Source: Cristatella mucedo
Taxonomy: Eukaryota; Bryozoa; Phylactolaemata; Cristatellidae
Reading direction: 5' to 3'
DNA: 64,000 bases
Assembly: GCA_009760855.2 (NCBI GenBank)
Contig: WPIO01000019.1
Location: 6,141,001-6,205,000 of the forward strand
Positions 55,001 through 64,000 of this stretch are shown here, piece by piece (the first letter of the stretch is position 1; each line of letters opens with the position of its first letter). The notes under the pieces are model-generated. The model was not told the origin of the DNA. It searched no databases and was given only the letters and a program-made list of their open reading frames with translations. The position numbers and the translations under genes are program-made.

Positions 55001-58000
55001 CCGGCTCATAGAAACTCCTGCCAAGATGATCTCGTCCGTTCGGTTTAAGCTCACCACCCAGGTGCTACCAGTGGCAGCACAGACTAGGGCGGGTTAAGCA
55101 GTACGTTTAATTTAGAGCAAACCAAACAGGAGCGAGAGCGAGCTGAACTCTCCATTAAAGAGCACCCAACAACAACCGTTGGCCGCTCGGCCCTGCGAAT
55201 GCGCTAGGCCACACTCGGTCACTTCCTGCATCACGAAGTCAAGCAAATTCTAGCCCAGTCGGTTCGGCAAAAACAGAGCTCGCATCAACTGCCAACGAGG
55301 AATATTTGCGACCATTCTCACTGGTTGGTTGAGTGCTGGCTCAACAAAAGTGACAAGACGAGACAAGAGCAACTGGTGCAGCTGGTTGCAAGCAGTAGGT
55401 ACCTACCACAGCCTCGCTCAAAGTCTTTTGAACATCGACTTGGAGCTTGCGCTTTTCCGCATCGATCAGCTGGAGCATCTGAGCGCTGTGCTTGTCCACC
55501 AGTCGCGAAGTCTCTAGCTGCTGCTGCGCCATCACGTGGTAGGTTCTGCTCTTTATGAGCTCTTTCTTCTGAGCCTCCAGCTGCTTTATGGCTTCTTGTT
55601 CTACTATCTGCTTTTGCTGTAAGATCATCTGTAAGACAACAGCATGTGTGCGTGCTAACTGGACACCGACTATTCTGAGCTATTAGCAGCAAGTGAATAC
55701 ATGCATTTGCCCGGATCTGCCGAACTGCTGTTTTCATGCTAACCAGAGCTACAGACTTCGGCAACTGAGGCAGTCACTGCAAGAGCTTGAAAAAAGCGGT
55801 GTAAAAGAGAGCCACCCGAGCAAGTCGCTTCAATGAAAGTACAGAAGCTAGATTTCCAATCAAGGTGCAGCAATGATTTACAATCAAGGTGCAGCAGTGA
55901 TTTCTAAGCTAGCTGCGCCAATGAAACGCATTCACACAGTCCATGTGGCTGAATAGCTTAGTGGACAATGAAATGGCAAATACATCTGCATGCAAGCCAA
56001 TCTAGTTTCGCCTACCTGTTCCACATCCTGCTGTGGCAGTCCGCCGTGTTCGTCCTTTGCTGTCGATCGGAAAGTCTTCTCAAGCATTGAAACGATATCC
56101 TTCAGCTTTCGTTCACCAAATTCCTTGCTTTCACGCTCTACTTCCAACACGGCTTGCCGGCGCTCTTGCTCAAATTTCTTATACAGCGAGTCTTCTTCAG
56201 CTTTTTGCAGCGCCTCCAGGTCTTGCTGAACTTGAACGAGCCTGTCCTGGTAGCGTTCTTCTGCATCGACCTACGTTGATATAAAAGTTGCTTGCAAGAG
56301 CACAAATTGCAATGAAATTATTGCGGTCAGCAATAAATTTCGAGCAGACTATTGCAGAATACACGTAAGCTGTTAACCACAGCTACTTTAGGAGACGCTG
56401 TTTACACGAATCGACAGATATGATTGGGACAATCTGAAGCTGGATCAACTCGCCCAAATGACTTCTTTGAGATGTAAATTAGCAAAAGTTGGATACAATG
56501 ATAAAATAATATTCACTATCATGAAACAATCCGCGTTTTGATACTACTATTCTTCAAGGTGTCCATTTTCCTGCCATCATTCGCGACACGCTTTGACAGG
56601 CTAGTAGATTGGTTAATTCCGTTCTATGCATGCATACTCACACCAAGATTCGGCTTGAGAATGTAAGTTTCCATTTAAAGCTAGTCTTTAAATCTGTGCT
56701 TCGTCAACGGCACGATTCTTTGGTCCGACAAGCCAGAATTACTGTGGAATCATACCTGCTGCAGGTGAAATTGTTCTGCTTCCAGCATTCTCAAATTAGT
56801 TCCCAATTGGGAGGTCAACGAGACGTTACAAGACCAATTTCAACGTGCTTTAGGAAGGGAAGCTTAAGCCACGCGTCACCTTAGCCAGTGGCTACACCAT
56901 CGACGCAGTATTTCGGCTCATCGAATGATTAGGAAAATTAGCTTCAACTGACGACAAGTAGTGGGGGTTGGTCCCGAGTGCTTTTTAATGCTGACCAGTA
57001 TGTAGCTCGTAGCTCTATCCGTGTCTCTCAGGATGCTCAGTACCTGAGTCATCCATCCAGCTGGAAAGTTGTGAGGGCGGGGCACTATGTGAAGTCAGGG
57101 GGGTGTGAGAGGGCAGGGAGCGAAGTGTGAGGACAAGGCATGAAAGACGTGGCCGTACTCTCCAGGTTCCAGAAAACCCAAGACAAGTTCGTCTGCATCT
57201 GAATCCTCAGGGGAAATTCGCAGGCTGCTGAGCCCCAGGTAGGTGGGCAAAGCTGTTCGCTCATACAATCCCGCAAAAAATGCTGCCCGCTGAGAGCTGT
57301 AAAGCTCCAGGCGACTTATCAGCTAATCCAGGAGCAGCTATTTGAAGGCGTCACTAGCGCTTGGTGTTCGGAAATCGCGAGACCGCCCTATCAAGCCAGC
57401 AGCATGTTTCGACGGGATCGCGATAGATGCCGCCAATGGCACAACGAGACCGGTCTCTAGAGCAAAAAGCCTATCGCTGCGAGTGAACAGTGCTCAACCC
57501 AAGCACTCGTGAACTGCAGGTCGTTGGTGCGGTCGTGAGCAGCTTGAGTACAGTGCCCCGGCAGAGATTTGATTCTCTATTTGTACAGGCAGGAGGAGTT
57601 TTTGTTTGGCGATTACGTCGGCAAGAGGGAGAGTGTAGATCTTGAAAAGAAGCGAACCGAAGCAGCGTGCCCACGTGTGGTGAGTAGGGTACAATCACCA
57701 TACTTTAAAGGCTTCCTGGATGACCGCTGCTCGCTGACTCATAAAAGCTCTGAAATCTCCTACTCTGAGATAAGATCTAAGTCGCTACAGTGCAGTGGCG
57801 GCGATCCCCCATCGCGAGATGTTTCTCGCTCAAGGAAGGCTTGCTGATCGATGGTAGCACATGCTGCAGAGAGATCTAACAGAACTAGAACGAGACTGGG
57901 GAAACTCTAGCCAAGCCACTTTCTAATGCAATACGGCGTACACGAATTGGTTTTTACGGGTCGGGTAATCCCTCCTATTTCACCATTAACCGCTGCTCGA

Positions 58001-58665
58001 GCCGAGGTCAACGTAGCGGCAGCCGCGGGAGCGGAGCTGGCTCGGGCAGAGGAGGCATGCGCGGCTGAAGGATGGAGAAGGGGGAGGGGCCGAGCCGAGA
58101 GGCGCGAAACTCAGGCGAAGAGCGGCAGAGCCGAACGCGGCGCCGCCGGCGGTCGCTCACTCACGATGACAGCCGGAAATTGGTACTGCAGTGACGCGGC
58201 CGATTTCTTGTCGTCGCGCAGCAGCGACTGGCTGAAGAGCGACTGCGATATGTAGGCCGCGTTTGCGTCGACCATCGGCGCCGAGCCGCTGCCGCCGCCG
58301 GCCATCAGCTTTCGCTGCATGTCGTTGAGACGTTTGAGGCGCAGCATGGCGAGCGCGTCGGGCCCGATGCCCTGGCTGCCGAGCTTGGGCGCGTGCGCCA
58401 CGCAGTACACCTCTCGGTCGTCCTTGTTCGGGCTCGTGCGCGCGTTGTTGTGAGTCAGGCGCTGCCGGCAGCTCGGCTCGGCGCAGCTGAAGCACTGCTT
58501 GTGGAACGTGGCATCCTTGGCCGACGTCTCGCGCTCCTGCGCGTACACGGTGCCGCGGCAGCGCGTGCACCTGTCCCGCGCGATCGTGGCGCTGCTGAAC
58601 ATACCGGCTATCTTTCGCGCCTGGCCTGGCGCGAAGGCCGGCGGCTGGTCGTCCTCGGCTGACAT
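48053..58665 (-). CDS. Hil: Hillarin (LIM and transglutaminase-like protein), complete ten-exon gene
   Basis: Invertebrate relative of vertebrate KY; in Drosophila a cytoskeletal, septin-associated protein. Exons (minus order): 58165-58665, 56016-56270, 55407-55628, 54137-54328, 53737-53819, 53477-53617, 52800-52955, 52390-52593, 51247-51475, 48053-49009. All phases join and sum to 979 residues plus stop. Domains: LIM (C33, C36, H55, C58, C61, C66, then CVAH), coiled coil (about 168-326), acidic linker, transglutaminase-like domain (about 391-590; AIYRWITYKDLN, SPMGLLRGIKYGTETYHTLF, SFAGLHC, FRNTWNGV, WRLVQCNWGAR, YFCTDPEEFI, WQLLNKSIS) and three C-terminal GxYxLxxYA repeats (672, 815, 946). 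The catalytic Cys-His-Asp positions read T453, N496 and Q511, so it is presumably not an enzyme. Intron sizes run from about 120 bp to 2.2 kb. Confidence 0.94.
49010..51246. other. Hillarin intron 9, with SINE and TA repeat
   Basis: Contains (TA)n at the 3' splice site, a family A LINE-tail remnant at 49195-49260 and a SINE at 49862-50035. The palindrome-like GGCGCCATTTTGGCG lies at 50173-50187. No other gene. Confidence 0.6.
49862..50035 (-). mobile_element. tRNA-derived SINE, decayed
   Basis: Same body as the 21.0 and 23.4 kb copies (TTAGCTGATTTAACAGCCTC; TATAGCGGCAGAAGAGCC; ACCGCTTGCAGGCAGTGGGC). The B box is decayed to GGTTATAATCC. Confidence 0.75.
51247..51475 (-). CDS. Hil: Hillarin exon 9
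   Basis: Acceptor CGTTTCAG, donor GAG|GTACAG. AIFFHFGLKFKG, then PPELYDEVTFLYQLRFADKA; beta-sandwich-like KY module. Confidence 0.92.
51476..52389. other. Hillarin intron 8, with LINE-like fragments
   Basis: The plus-strand GLTQVWNSLPARSRNLGLC at about 51585-51645 resembles the WNSLP C-terminal block of the CR1/L2-type LINEs. Tail remnants follow at about 51870-51925 and 52070-52130. Confidence 0.5.
52390..52593 (-). CDS. Hil: Hillarin exon 8
   Basis: Acceptor TTCCGGCAG, donor AG|GTGCGT. YQYDEHYFCTDPEEFIQEFF, then WQLLNKSISTDDFEQLPLVR: hillarin/KY sequence after the transglutaminase core. Confidence 0.94.
52800..52955 (-). CDS. Hil: Hillarin exon 7, transglutaminase-like core
   Basis: Acceptor GCTTGCAG, donor AG|GTAATA. 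FAGLHCVEICGKSKSVGYEP, then FRNTWNGVLVDGNWRLVQCN: the usual His and Asp positions are Asn and Gln. Confidence 0.95.
53100..53260 (-). mobile_element. LINE family A 3' end in a hillarin intron
   Basis: AATAATAATAACAATACATT followed by ATAGCGCCCCCAGAGAACTC and the GGTTAGGGGTGACA block; coding part absent. Confidence 0.8.
53477..53617 (-). CDS. Hil: Hillarin exon 6, transglutaminase-like core
   Basis: Acceptor CCTGCTGCAG, donor AG|GTTTGC. Encodes AIYRWITYKDLN and the LLRGIKYGTETYHTLFKRLC signature of hillarins. The residue at the catalytic Cys position is Thr. Confidence 0.95.
53737..53819 (-). CDS. Hil: Hillarin exon 5
   Basis: Acceptor GATTCCAG, donor CG|GTCAGT, leaves in phase 2. VAETEQGSFTELVHQL runs directly into AKAR|AIYRW of the next exon. 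Confidence 0.88.
54137..54328 (-). CDS. Hil: Hillarin exon 4, acidic linker
   Basis: Acceptor CCCGCGCAG, donor CAG|GTGCGC, phase 0, 64 codons. Contains PRTKKKDVMPDDGESRDDEF ending DEIFDRHIAQ, which leads into the transglutaminase-like domain. Confidence 0.88.
54329..55406. other. Hillarin intron 3
   Basis: A 169-codon minus-strand frame (54433-54942) has no recognisable domain and no splice support. Nothing else seen. Confidence 0.5.
55407..55628 (-). CDS. Hil: Hillarin exon 3, coiled coil
   Basis: Acceptor TCTTACAG, donor GTG|GTAGGT, phase 0, 74 codons. Gln/Lys/Glu-rich helix (QEAIKQLEAQKKELIK; QMLQLIDAEKRKLQVDVQK). Confidence 0.88.
56016..56270 (-). CDS. Hil: Hillarin exon 2, coiled coil
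   Basis: Acceptor CAACGTAG, donor CAG|GTAGGC, phase 0, 85 codons. Highly charged heptad-like sequence: ERYQDRLVQVQQDLEALQKA, then ERKLKDIVSMLEKTF. Confidence 0.9.
56271..58164. other. Hillarin intron 1
   Basis: Apart from the LINE relic at 57470-57960 no feature is recognised. It joins the LIM exon to the coiled-coil exons in phase 0. Confidence 0.6.
57470..57960 (-). mobile_element. LINE family A-like RT relic
   Basis: Minus strand: [20 protein letters not shown] matches the [18 protein letters not shown] palm region at 63.4 kb, and plus 57850-57900 matches the [11 protein letters not shown] block in broken form. Frames shifted repeatedly. Confidence 0.65.
58165..58665 (-). CDS. Hil: Hillarin exon 1, LIM domain
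   Basis: ATG at 58665-58663; donor ATC|GTGAGT; 167 codons. The LIM spacing between the fifth and sixth ligands is four residues (CAEPSC) instead of two. Confidence 0.93.
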
Positions 58666-59275
58666 CTCGACGGCCCGGCTTCCTCGCCTCGGCTGCCTCG
58701 CTGCCGGTGGGGTGGCGCGCGAGAGCGCACTGCTGCTGCTGCCGGTTCGCGGCCGCTCCGGCGTCCGCGCTACGAGCTACTGCTACGCGGTAGCGTCCGA
58801 TCTCGACACCCTGATGACAGAAAAGATTCGTCGCGCTCCATTTACGACAACCGCTGCACCGCCTCCTCCGGATGAGGATTGATAGATTGCTGTCCGTCGG
58901 CTAGGACTCGCCCGCGCGAACACCCCGACCCTCTCTGCGGGGGGGGGGGGGGGGGAGGGTGGCGGTCGCGGTGGGGGCACGGCTGCTGTGCATGCGATCC
59001 CTAAGCAGGCGTAAGCGGCAGACAAAAACGGATTCCAGGACCCGACGCGGGCGCGCACGAATTAGGCGCTGTGGTGCTGCGCTCCGCGAGCTCTACACGC
59101 GCGTAGCGCGCGGGTTAACGAAAACTGGAAAAATAAGGCTGCGTCGGTCGACGCTAGGACGAATTGCTGACAGCGGCCCGCAATCACCAAGACCGGAACT
59201 ACCGCTGACGCGATCGCGAGCACCGGCGAGCCGCTCTCACCTCGCCCGCTACGTCGGACGGCGTCGGAGAGTCGC

Positions 59276-59370
59276 GCTGCCGCTGCTGCCGCTGCTGCCG
59301 CTGCTGCCGCTGCTGCCGCTGCTGCCGCTGCTGCCGCTGCTGCCGCTGCTGCCGCTGCTGCCGCTGCTGT
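59276..59370. repeat. (CCGCTGCTG)n, about ten copies
   Basis: Perfect 9-nt tandem array; reads as Leu-Leu-Pro or Ser-Gly-Ser depending on strand. Confidence 0.95.
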
Positions 59371-59802
59371 CGCAAGCGCCGGAGTAGCGCGAGCGAGGTG
59401 ACCTAGAGCCAGTCGGCGGGCGCGCGTGAGGGAGGTAAAGCGCGCGAGCGACGGCGAGCCGCCGCCGCGACGATCCGCAATCTCCTGTCAAGACGACGAA
59501 GATAAACGAGAAGTGCGATCGCCCAGACCTGCGTATCCAAGGAGCTCGTAAGAAGGCGGCTGCGACCGCTCGCTCGCTCAGCTTCCGTCTGTTGTCCAAA
59601 CCTGGGGTGCCCGCCCAGCGCGGGCAGCGTCGTCGCCGCTGCCGCCGCAGCGGCAGGCGTCGGCGCGATCCTGTCCCGTCGGGCGAAGCGCATCCGCTAC
59701 ACCAAAATCGAAGCGCTAGCGGCGACCTTACCGTACGCCCGCGTCTCGCCTAGCTCAGCAGCGAACGGTTCGGGTTCAGCCGAGCAGGAAGTGGAGGAAG
59801 TA

Positions 59803-59850
<48 letters not shown>
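59803..59850. repeat. (CAG)n, about 15 copies
   Basis: Uninterrupted CAG tract. Confidence 0.95.
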
Positions 59851-60300
59851 CATCTATCATGATCATCACTTTCCAAACGGCGAAGGTCGAAGTCAGCTGC
59901 GGGCCGCCGGAAAGTGAGCGCGGACGCGCGCATTTCGAATCCGACCGCAGACGCTGCTGCAGGGATCGCGCTCGCCGGCGTGTCGTGATATCGCGACGGC
60001 AGACGTCGGCATCTCGACGACGGCGGCGGCGGCGGCCGAGAGAGTGCGAGATTTCTGGTTGATGAAACGCTGGGCGGACGACCTGGGTCTCAAGAGCGTC
60101 TAAGAGGCCCGCAAGCGGCGAGCGCTTCAGCTCATCCTTGGAGCGAGAACTTGCCGAACGCAAGCCGCTGCAGAAGGACGGCAGCGAGAGTGCGTTCGCG
60201 AGCCCCGCTGCCGCTGCCGCGCGAGGGTCGCGGTGAGCCGCGAGTCTGCTCTCCAGTTTAGTCTCTCGGCCTGCGCGCGATATCGAGCTCGCGACGGTCG

Positions 60301-61605
60301 ACGGACGTTAGAGCGATGCCCGACGTCGTCAGAACGACGTCGTCAGACGTCGTCGCGGGCGAAATGCCTCGTCAGCGTGCGAAAACGCCAGTGCCGCTAG
60401 CGCTCGCAGCGAACGACCGGCGGCGACCGCTTAGCGGCTTCAGCGGCGGCGCTGCAGGCTCGTATGCTGCTGAGCGAATGAGATCACTGAATCGATTCGT
60501 CCGTACGCTGAGGCTGCAGTGGATTGATCGCGTGCCTGCTTGCCGCTTGGACTGCTTTGAGAGCGCCAAAATCCTACGTACCTTCCCTGCCCTGAAAGGG
60601 ATTTTGAACGAACGAACGAACGAGCGAGCGAGCGACTGGACGAGTGAGCGAGCGTTGGCCTGCACGGCGCCGCAGCGTCGTCCGGGTTCTCCGAGCGCTA
60701 AAGTGTTTCTCCTTTTACTGAGACAGCCAAAAGTTGAGAAGTTTTCGAAAGCAAGTCCGTGAGAAAAAAAATGCCAAAACTGTGAAAAGCGGCGGCTTAC
60801 AGAGGACGGTTTGCAGAGAATCCCAATGACGCACCAGTCAGAAGCTAGCAAGGCCCGAAGCTGCGGTGGGTCGCCGGTCAGCTTATCGTGTCAGTAAATT
60901 ATATGCAAACGAGCTACGTACGATCTCGCTCTCGGATTCGATCTCACTCTCGGACTGTATCCAGAGCGGAAGTGACTCGATGCTCAATGGTCCAGACGCG
61001 TCGAATCCCACAAATGGCAGCCCGCGAGTGCAGACGACCGACCGTAGGTCACGCGGAGCCGTGTAGCCGCGCCGCGGCCGGCCAGAGCCCAAGTGTGGCG
61101 AGGAAGCAGCGGATCTAGAAAACCTTCGTGCAGTCAAACGCTTTGGGAGGCCAAACATTGTGTGCGGTGCTTTGGCGCGCCTAACCTCAAATGCAAGCAA
61201 GTGATCTCGAGCGATAATTAAGAGCCCCCTCGGTTAACTGTCGGAGCTCCTTCAGCCCCGATCCCGGGCCGCCGAGAACGTCGTAACTGGCAGCGCATTG
61301 ACGCCGAATTAATTGACATTAATTGGTAATAATTGACCGCCGTCCCATTGTCCTCACGATTCTCTAATGGGCGATGCACGCCATTTCTTGGGGTGTCCGT
61401 CGAGGGGGCGTGTGAGTTGAGGTGAGTTGCAGTACCCGAGGCGGTACAAAGGGCAGCAGCGGCGGCCGCCGCAGAGACAGTGGCAGCAGCAGCCGGTGGT
61501 TGGCAGCGGCGGTAGTCGCAATTGTAGCAGTAGCAGCAGATCTCCGTCGTCTAGATGTTCGTTGCAGTACAGAAGAAAATCAATATGAATATGAAAAATA
61601 TAATT
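60301..61605. other. GC-rich to AT-rich DNA without a supported gene
   Basis: A 148-codon plus-strand frame at 60316-60762 starts with ATG and contains RMRSLNRFVRTLRLQ, but shows no family and no splice support. (GAAC/GAGC)n at 60606-60640. Confidence 0.35.
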
Positions 61606-61609
61606 ATAA

Positions 61610-61768
61610 TATGAAAAAAGCCTCGTTTCTGTAGCAACAGAAAAGCCTTAATTGCGATCGCGAGCGCTGGCAGTAGACACAGTAAAGGATCGCCCATTGC
61701 AGGACTCGAACCCAGGACCCGGGTAGTGAAGAGCGAGCACCTTACCCCGCCTGGGCTAAGATCCGGAT
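61610..61768 (-). mobile_element. tRNA-derived SINE
   Basis: Minus strand with B box GGTTCGAGTCC (plus 61702-61712) and the GATCGCCCATTGCAG family block; variant tRNA head. Confidence 0.75.
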
Positions 61769-62260
61769 AATTCTTATTCCTGATCGTTCGTTAGCCGAGG
61801 CGTTCGTTTCCTGTGACGACACAGTATTCTTGGAATGAGACTGTCGAAGCTAGGAAAAGCTGCTGCTATCATTTAGCCTTTTCAGATAATAGATGTCGAT
61901 CTGCCTGATCCAACAGTGGCTAGTGCGTAGCCCATGCCATTCGTCGTCGTGAATACGTTACATGCCGGAGCAGTGAGATTATGTGCCGAGGACCTGTGTA
62001 AATGAAGGGCGATTGATCGTGCTATTGCCTTGCTACTGACGTATTCTGTAGTGGCATACCTAGGATTACTGTATCATCAGCTAGCTCACGATACCTCAAC
62101 CACTCATCCGTGTCACCTATACTCTCTTGCTTGTTGTCGGTTACTTTCATGGCTTGTCGTTTCAAGCGTCAGAGCGTCAGAATGTGGACGTTAGATGTGT
62201 AAAAACGCTCTCCGTTTTTAGCTGGTGAACTCGAAAGCTGCTTCACAGAGATTCTGAAAG
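61769..62260. other. Gene-free DNA
   Basis: No feature recognised. Confidence 0.45.
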
Positions 62261-62264
62261 AGCT

Positions 62265-64000
62265 AATAATAATAATAATAATAATTCACTTGATAAAGCG
62301 CCCTCAGGAGAACTTAATCTCTCTCTAGGCGCTTTACATTTGCAGCAAAGTTAAATGCAATTGAATGGTAAGTAAAATCATGCTTGAAAAACATACCAAA
62401 TGAATAATATGGTTAGGAGTGACATGCACAGGGTCAGCATGCGAATGTGGTTAGTGGCAGCATGCACAGTGTCAGCACGCATAAGCACATCAAGGACGAA
62501 TCCCAGGGACCCGCTAAATGCTGTCCTAAATAGATGTGTTTTTAGGTTCCTTTTAAATGTGGTCAGGTCGGGGGATGTTCTGACGCAGGTCGGGAGAGAG
62601 TTCCAGGCTGCGGGAGCATACGAACTAAATGCACGGTCTCCAAAGGATTTCGAGGTTTGTACGAGGTATTTCTAGACTGTTGGATTCCGAAAAGCGGGTG
62701 GTACGATGCTTAGCCTGATGGGGTAGTATATCTGAAAGATAGGCTGGAGCCATAGAATGAAGGGACTTAAAAGTGAGCGACAAAACCTTGTAGTCAATCC
62801 GTTGCTTGACTGGTAGCCAGTGCAGGTCGGCGAGAAGTGGAGTAATGTGGCAACTGCGACGCGCACGACAGACAAGTCTAGCTGCCGAGTTTTGCACCAG
62901 CTGCAATCGCCTGATCGCACATGCTGGGAGGCCAGTAAGCAGTGAGTTGCAGAAGCCGAGACCGGATGTCACGAATGCATGGACCAACTTAGATGTGGTA
63001 TCTTTATCTAAACAAGCCCGAATTTTAGCAATGTTATGAAGCTGAAAATAGGCGGATTTGACTGTGGAGCTGATATGGTCGTCTAACAAGAGGTCGCTTT
63101 GGAATATGACACCTGGATTTCGAGCTGATTCAACTGGAGATATGCTGGCAGAGCCAATTTTGAGCGTACGCCTTTCCAATCTCTGGATCACACTGGGTTT
63201 GCCAATAACAAGTAAGTTAGTTTTATCATCGTTTAGTTTTAGAAAATTTGCTGCCATCCATGTGCGGATGTCATCAATGCATGCAGCAAGTGAGTTGAGA
63301 GAATTTGAGGTGCTCGAAGGCTGGGAGGGATCAAAGCAAAGGTACAACTGAGTGTCATCCGCATAGAAGTGAAAGCCTAGATTGTGCTTGGCAATCACAT
63401 CAGCAAGAGGCAGAGTATAAACCGTGAAAAGAACCGGACCTAGCACGGAGCCCTGAGGTACTCCATATTTCAGAGGTACTTCAGATGATCTTTGTCCATT
63501 CACGTCAATACTCTGGAGTCTCCCACTGAGATAGGACCTGAACCCTTGCAGAGCAGCGCCAGTGATGCCCAGGCGAGATGAGAGGCACTCTAGAAGAACT
63601 TTGTGATCGATGGTGTCAAAAGCTGCCGAAAGATCAAGCAAAGCAAGCAGAGACACTCTACCCATGTCTGCATTCCTAAGTAGGTCGTTGTATACCCTAA
63701 GCAATGCTGACTCTGTGGAGTGATTAGCTCTAAAGCCAGACTGGAACTTACGAGCAAGGTGTGAGGTTTCGATATACGAGTTCAGCTGGTCCGCCACGAC
63801 CCGTTCCAGTGTCTTTGATAGGAATGGTAGAAGGGAAACTGGGCGGTAGTTGCTTAGGTTTTCTTGGTCTAGTGTCGCTTTCTTGAGAAGTGGCCTGACT
63901 ACAGCTTTTTTGAAAGGTGCTGGGACATGACATGAGGCTAATGACATATTAATGATGTTAGTTATGCATGGCAGCAGCAGATCAATGCAACGTAGGAGCA
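62265..64000 (-). mobile_element. LINE family A, longest copy, runs past the window edge
   Basis: CR1/L2-type non-LTR retrotransposon on the minus strand, (TTA)n 3' end at 62265-62285. An intact 440-codon frame (62625-63947) has [78 protein letters not shown] (RT catalytic Asp pair) and the [13 protein letters not shown] block. A one-base insertion near 62650 replaces the usual C-terminus; the usual one continues in another frame. The 5' part (endonuclease) lies beyond 64000. Confidence 0.92.

Larger units (their letters stand above)
58666..60300. promoter_or_regulatory. GC-rich 5' region of hillarin
   Basis: CpG-rich DNA upstream of the hillarin ATG (minus strand), with a G run at 58939-58955, a 9-nt (CCGCTGCTG)n repeat at 59276-59370 and (CAG)n at 59803-59850. 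No clear TATA box and no other protein supported. Confidence 0.45.

Noticed and set aside
60316-60762. 148-codon plus-strand frame
   Set aside because: Starts with ATG, but has no family resemblance, includes a simple repeat (NERTNERASD) and lacks splice support.

Overview
This is nuclear DNA from an animal, most likely an invertebrate bilaterian. It has spliced genes with GT-AG introns, AATAAA/ATTAAA poly(A) signals, non-LTR retrotransposons of the CR1/L2 type with TTA-repeat tails, tRNA-derived SINEs and long GA/CA/GGC microsatellites. A LIM-containing hillarin and a GABA-B-type receptor also fit an animal. No bacterial operon, CRISPR array or phage is visible. I cannot name the species. 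Coding exons are very GC-rich, while introns and intergenic DNA are much more AT-rich.

Layout. (1) 0.1-10.2 kb, plus strand: a chondroitin polymerizing factor (CHPF) gene in at least six exons, with one expected exon not found. (2) 10.3-13.0 kb, minus strand: the last two exons of an unrecognised gene that meets CHPF tail to tail. (3) 13-32 kb: gene-poor and repeat-rich, with two LINE families, SINEs, GA tracts and two CpG-rich blocks that look like promoter or first-exon DNA. (4) 32.5-41.5 kb, plus strand: a class C (GABA-B-like) receptor with all seven membrane segments over four exons, a long cytoplasmic tail and an AATAAA signal. Its ligand-binding ectodomain was not found in the window. 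(5) 43-45 kb: a LINE copy with target-site duplication and a tandem repeat. (6) 45.2-47.4 kb, minus strand: a single-exon LRR-Ig-Fn3 cell-surface protein, LRRN-like. (7) 48.1-58.7 kb, minus strand: a complete ten-exon hillarin gene (LIM, coiled coil, transglutaminase-like domain, three C-terminal repeats) whose phases all join to give a 979-residue protein. (8) 58.7-62.3 kb: the GC-rich hillarin 5' region, then repeats. (9) 62.3-64 kb: a long LINE copy running off the window.

The genes do not form an operon or pathway. CHPF acts in Golgi chondroitin synthesis, the receptor and the LRR protein are surface proteins, and hillarin is cytoskeletal. I found no clear new multi-gene system. The most useful observations are the hillarin model with a degenerate catalytic triad, the receptor's GC-AG intron and odd tail junction, a (GGC)43 tract in a receptor intron, LINE tails nested in another LINE, two LINE copies sharing one frameshift, and a 94-bp insert with 19-bp direct repeats and a diverged inverted copy 1.1 kb away.
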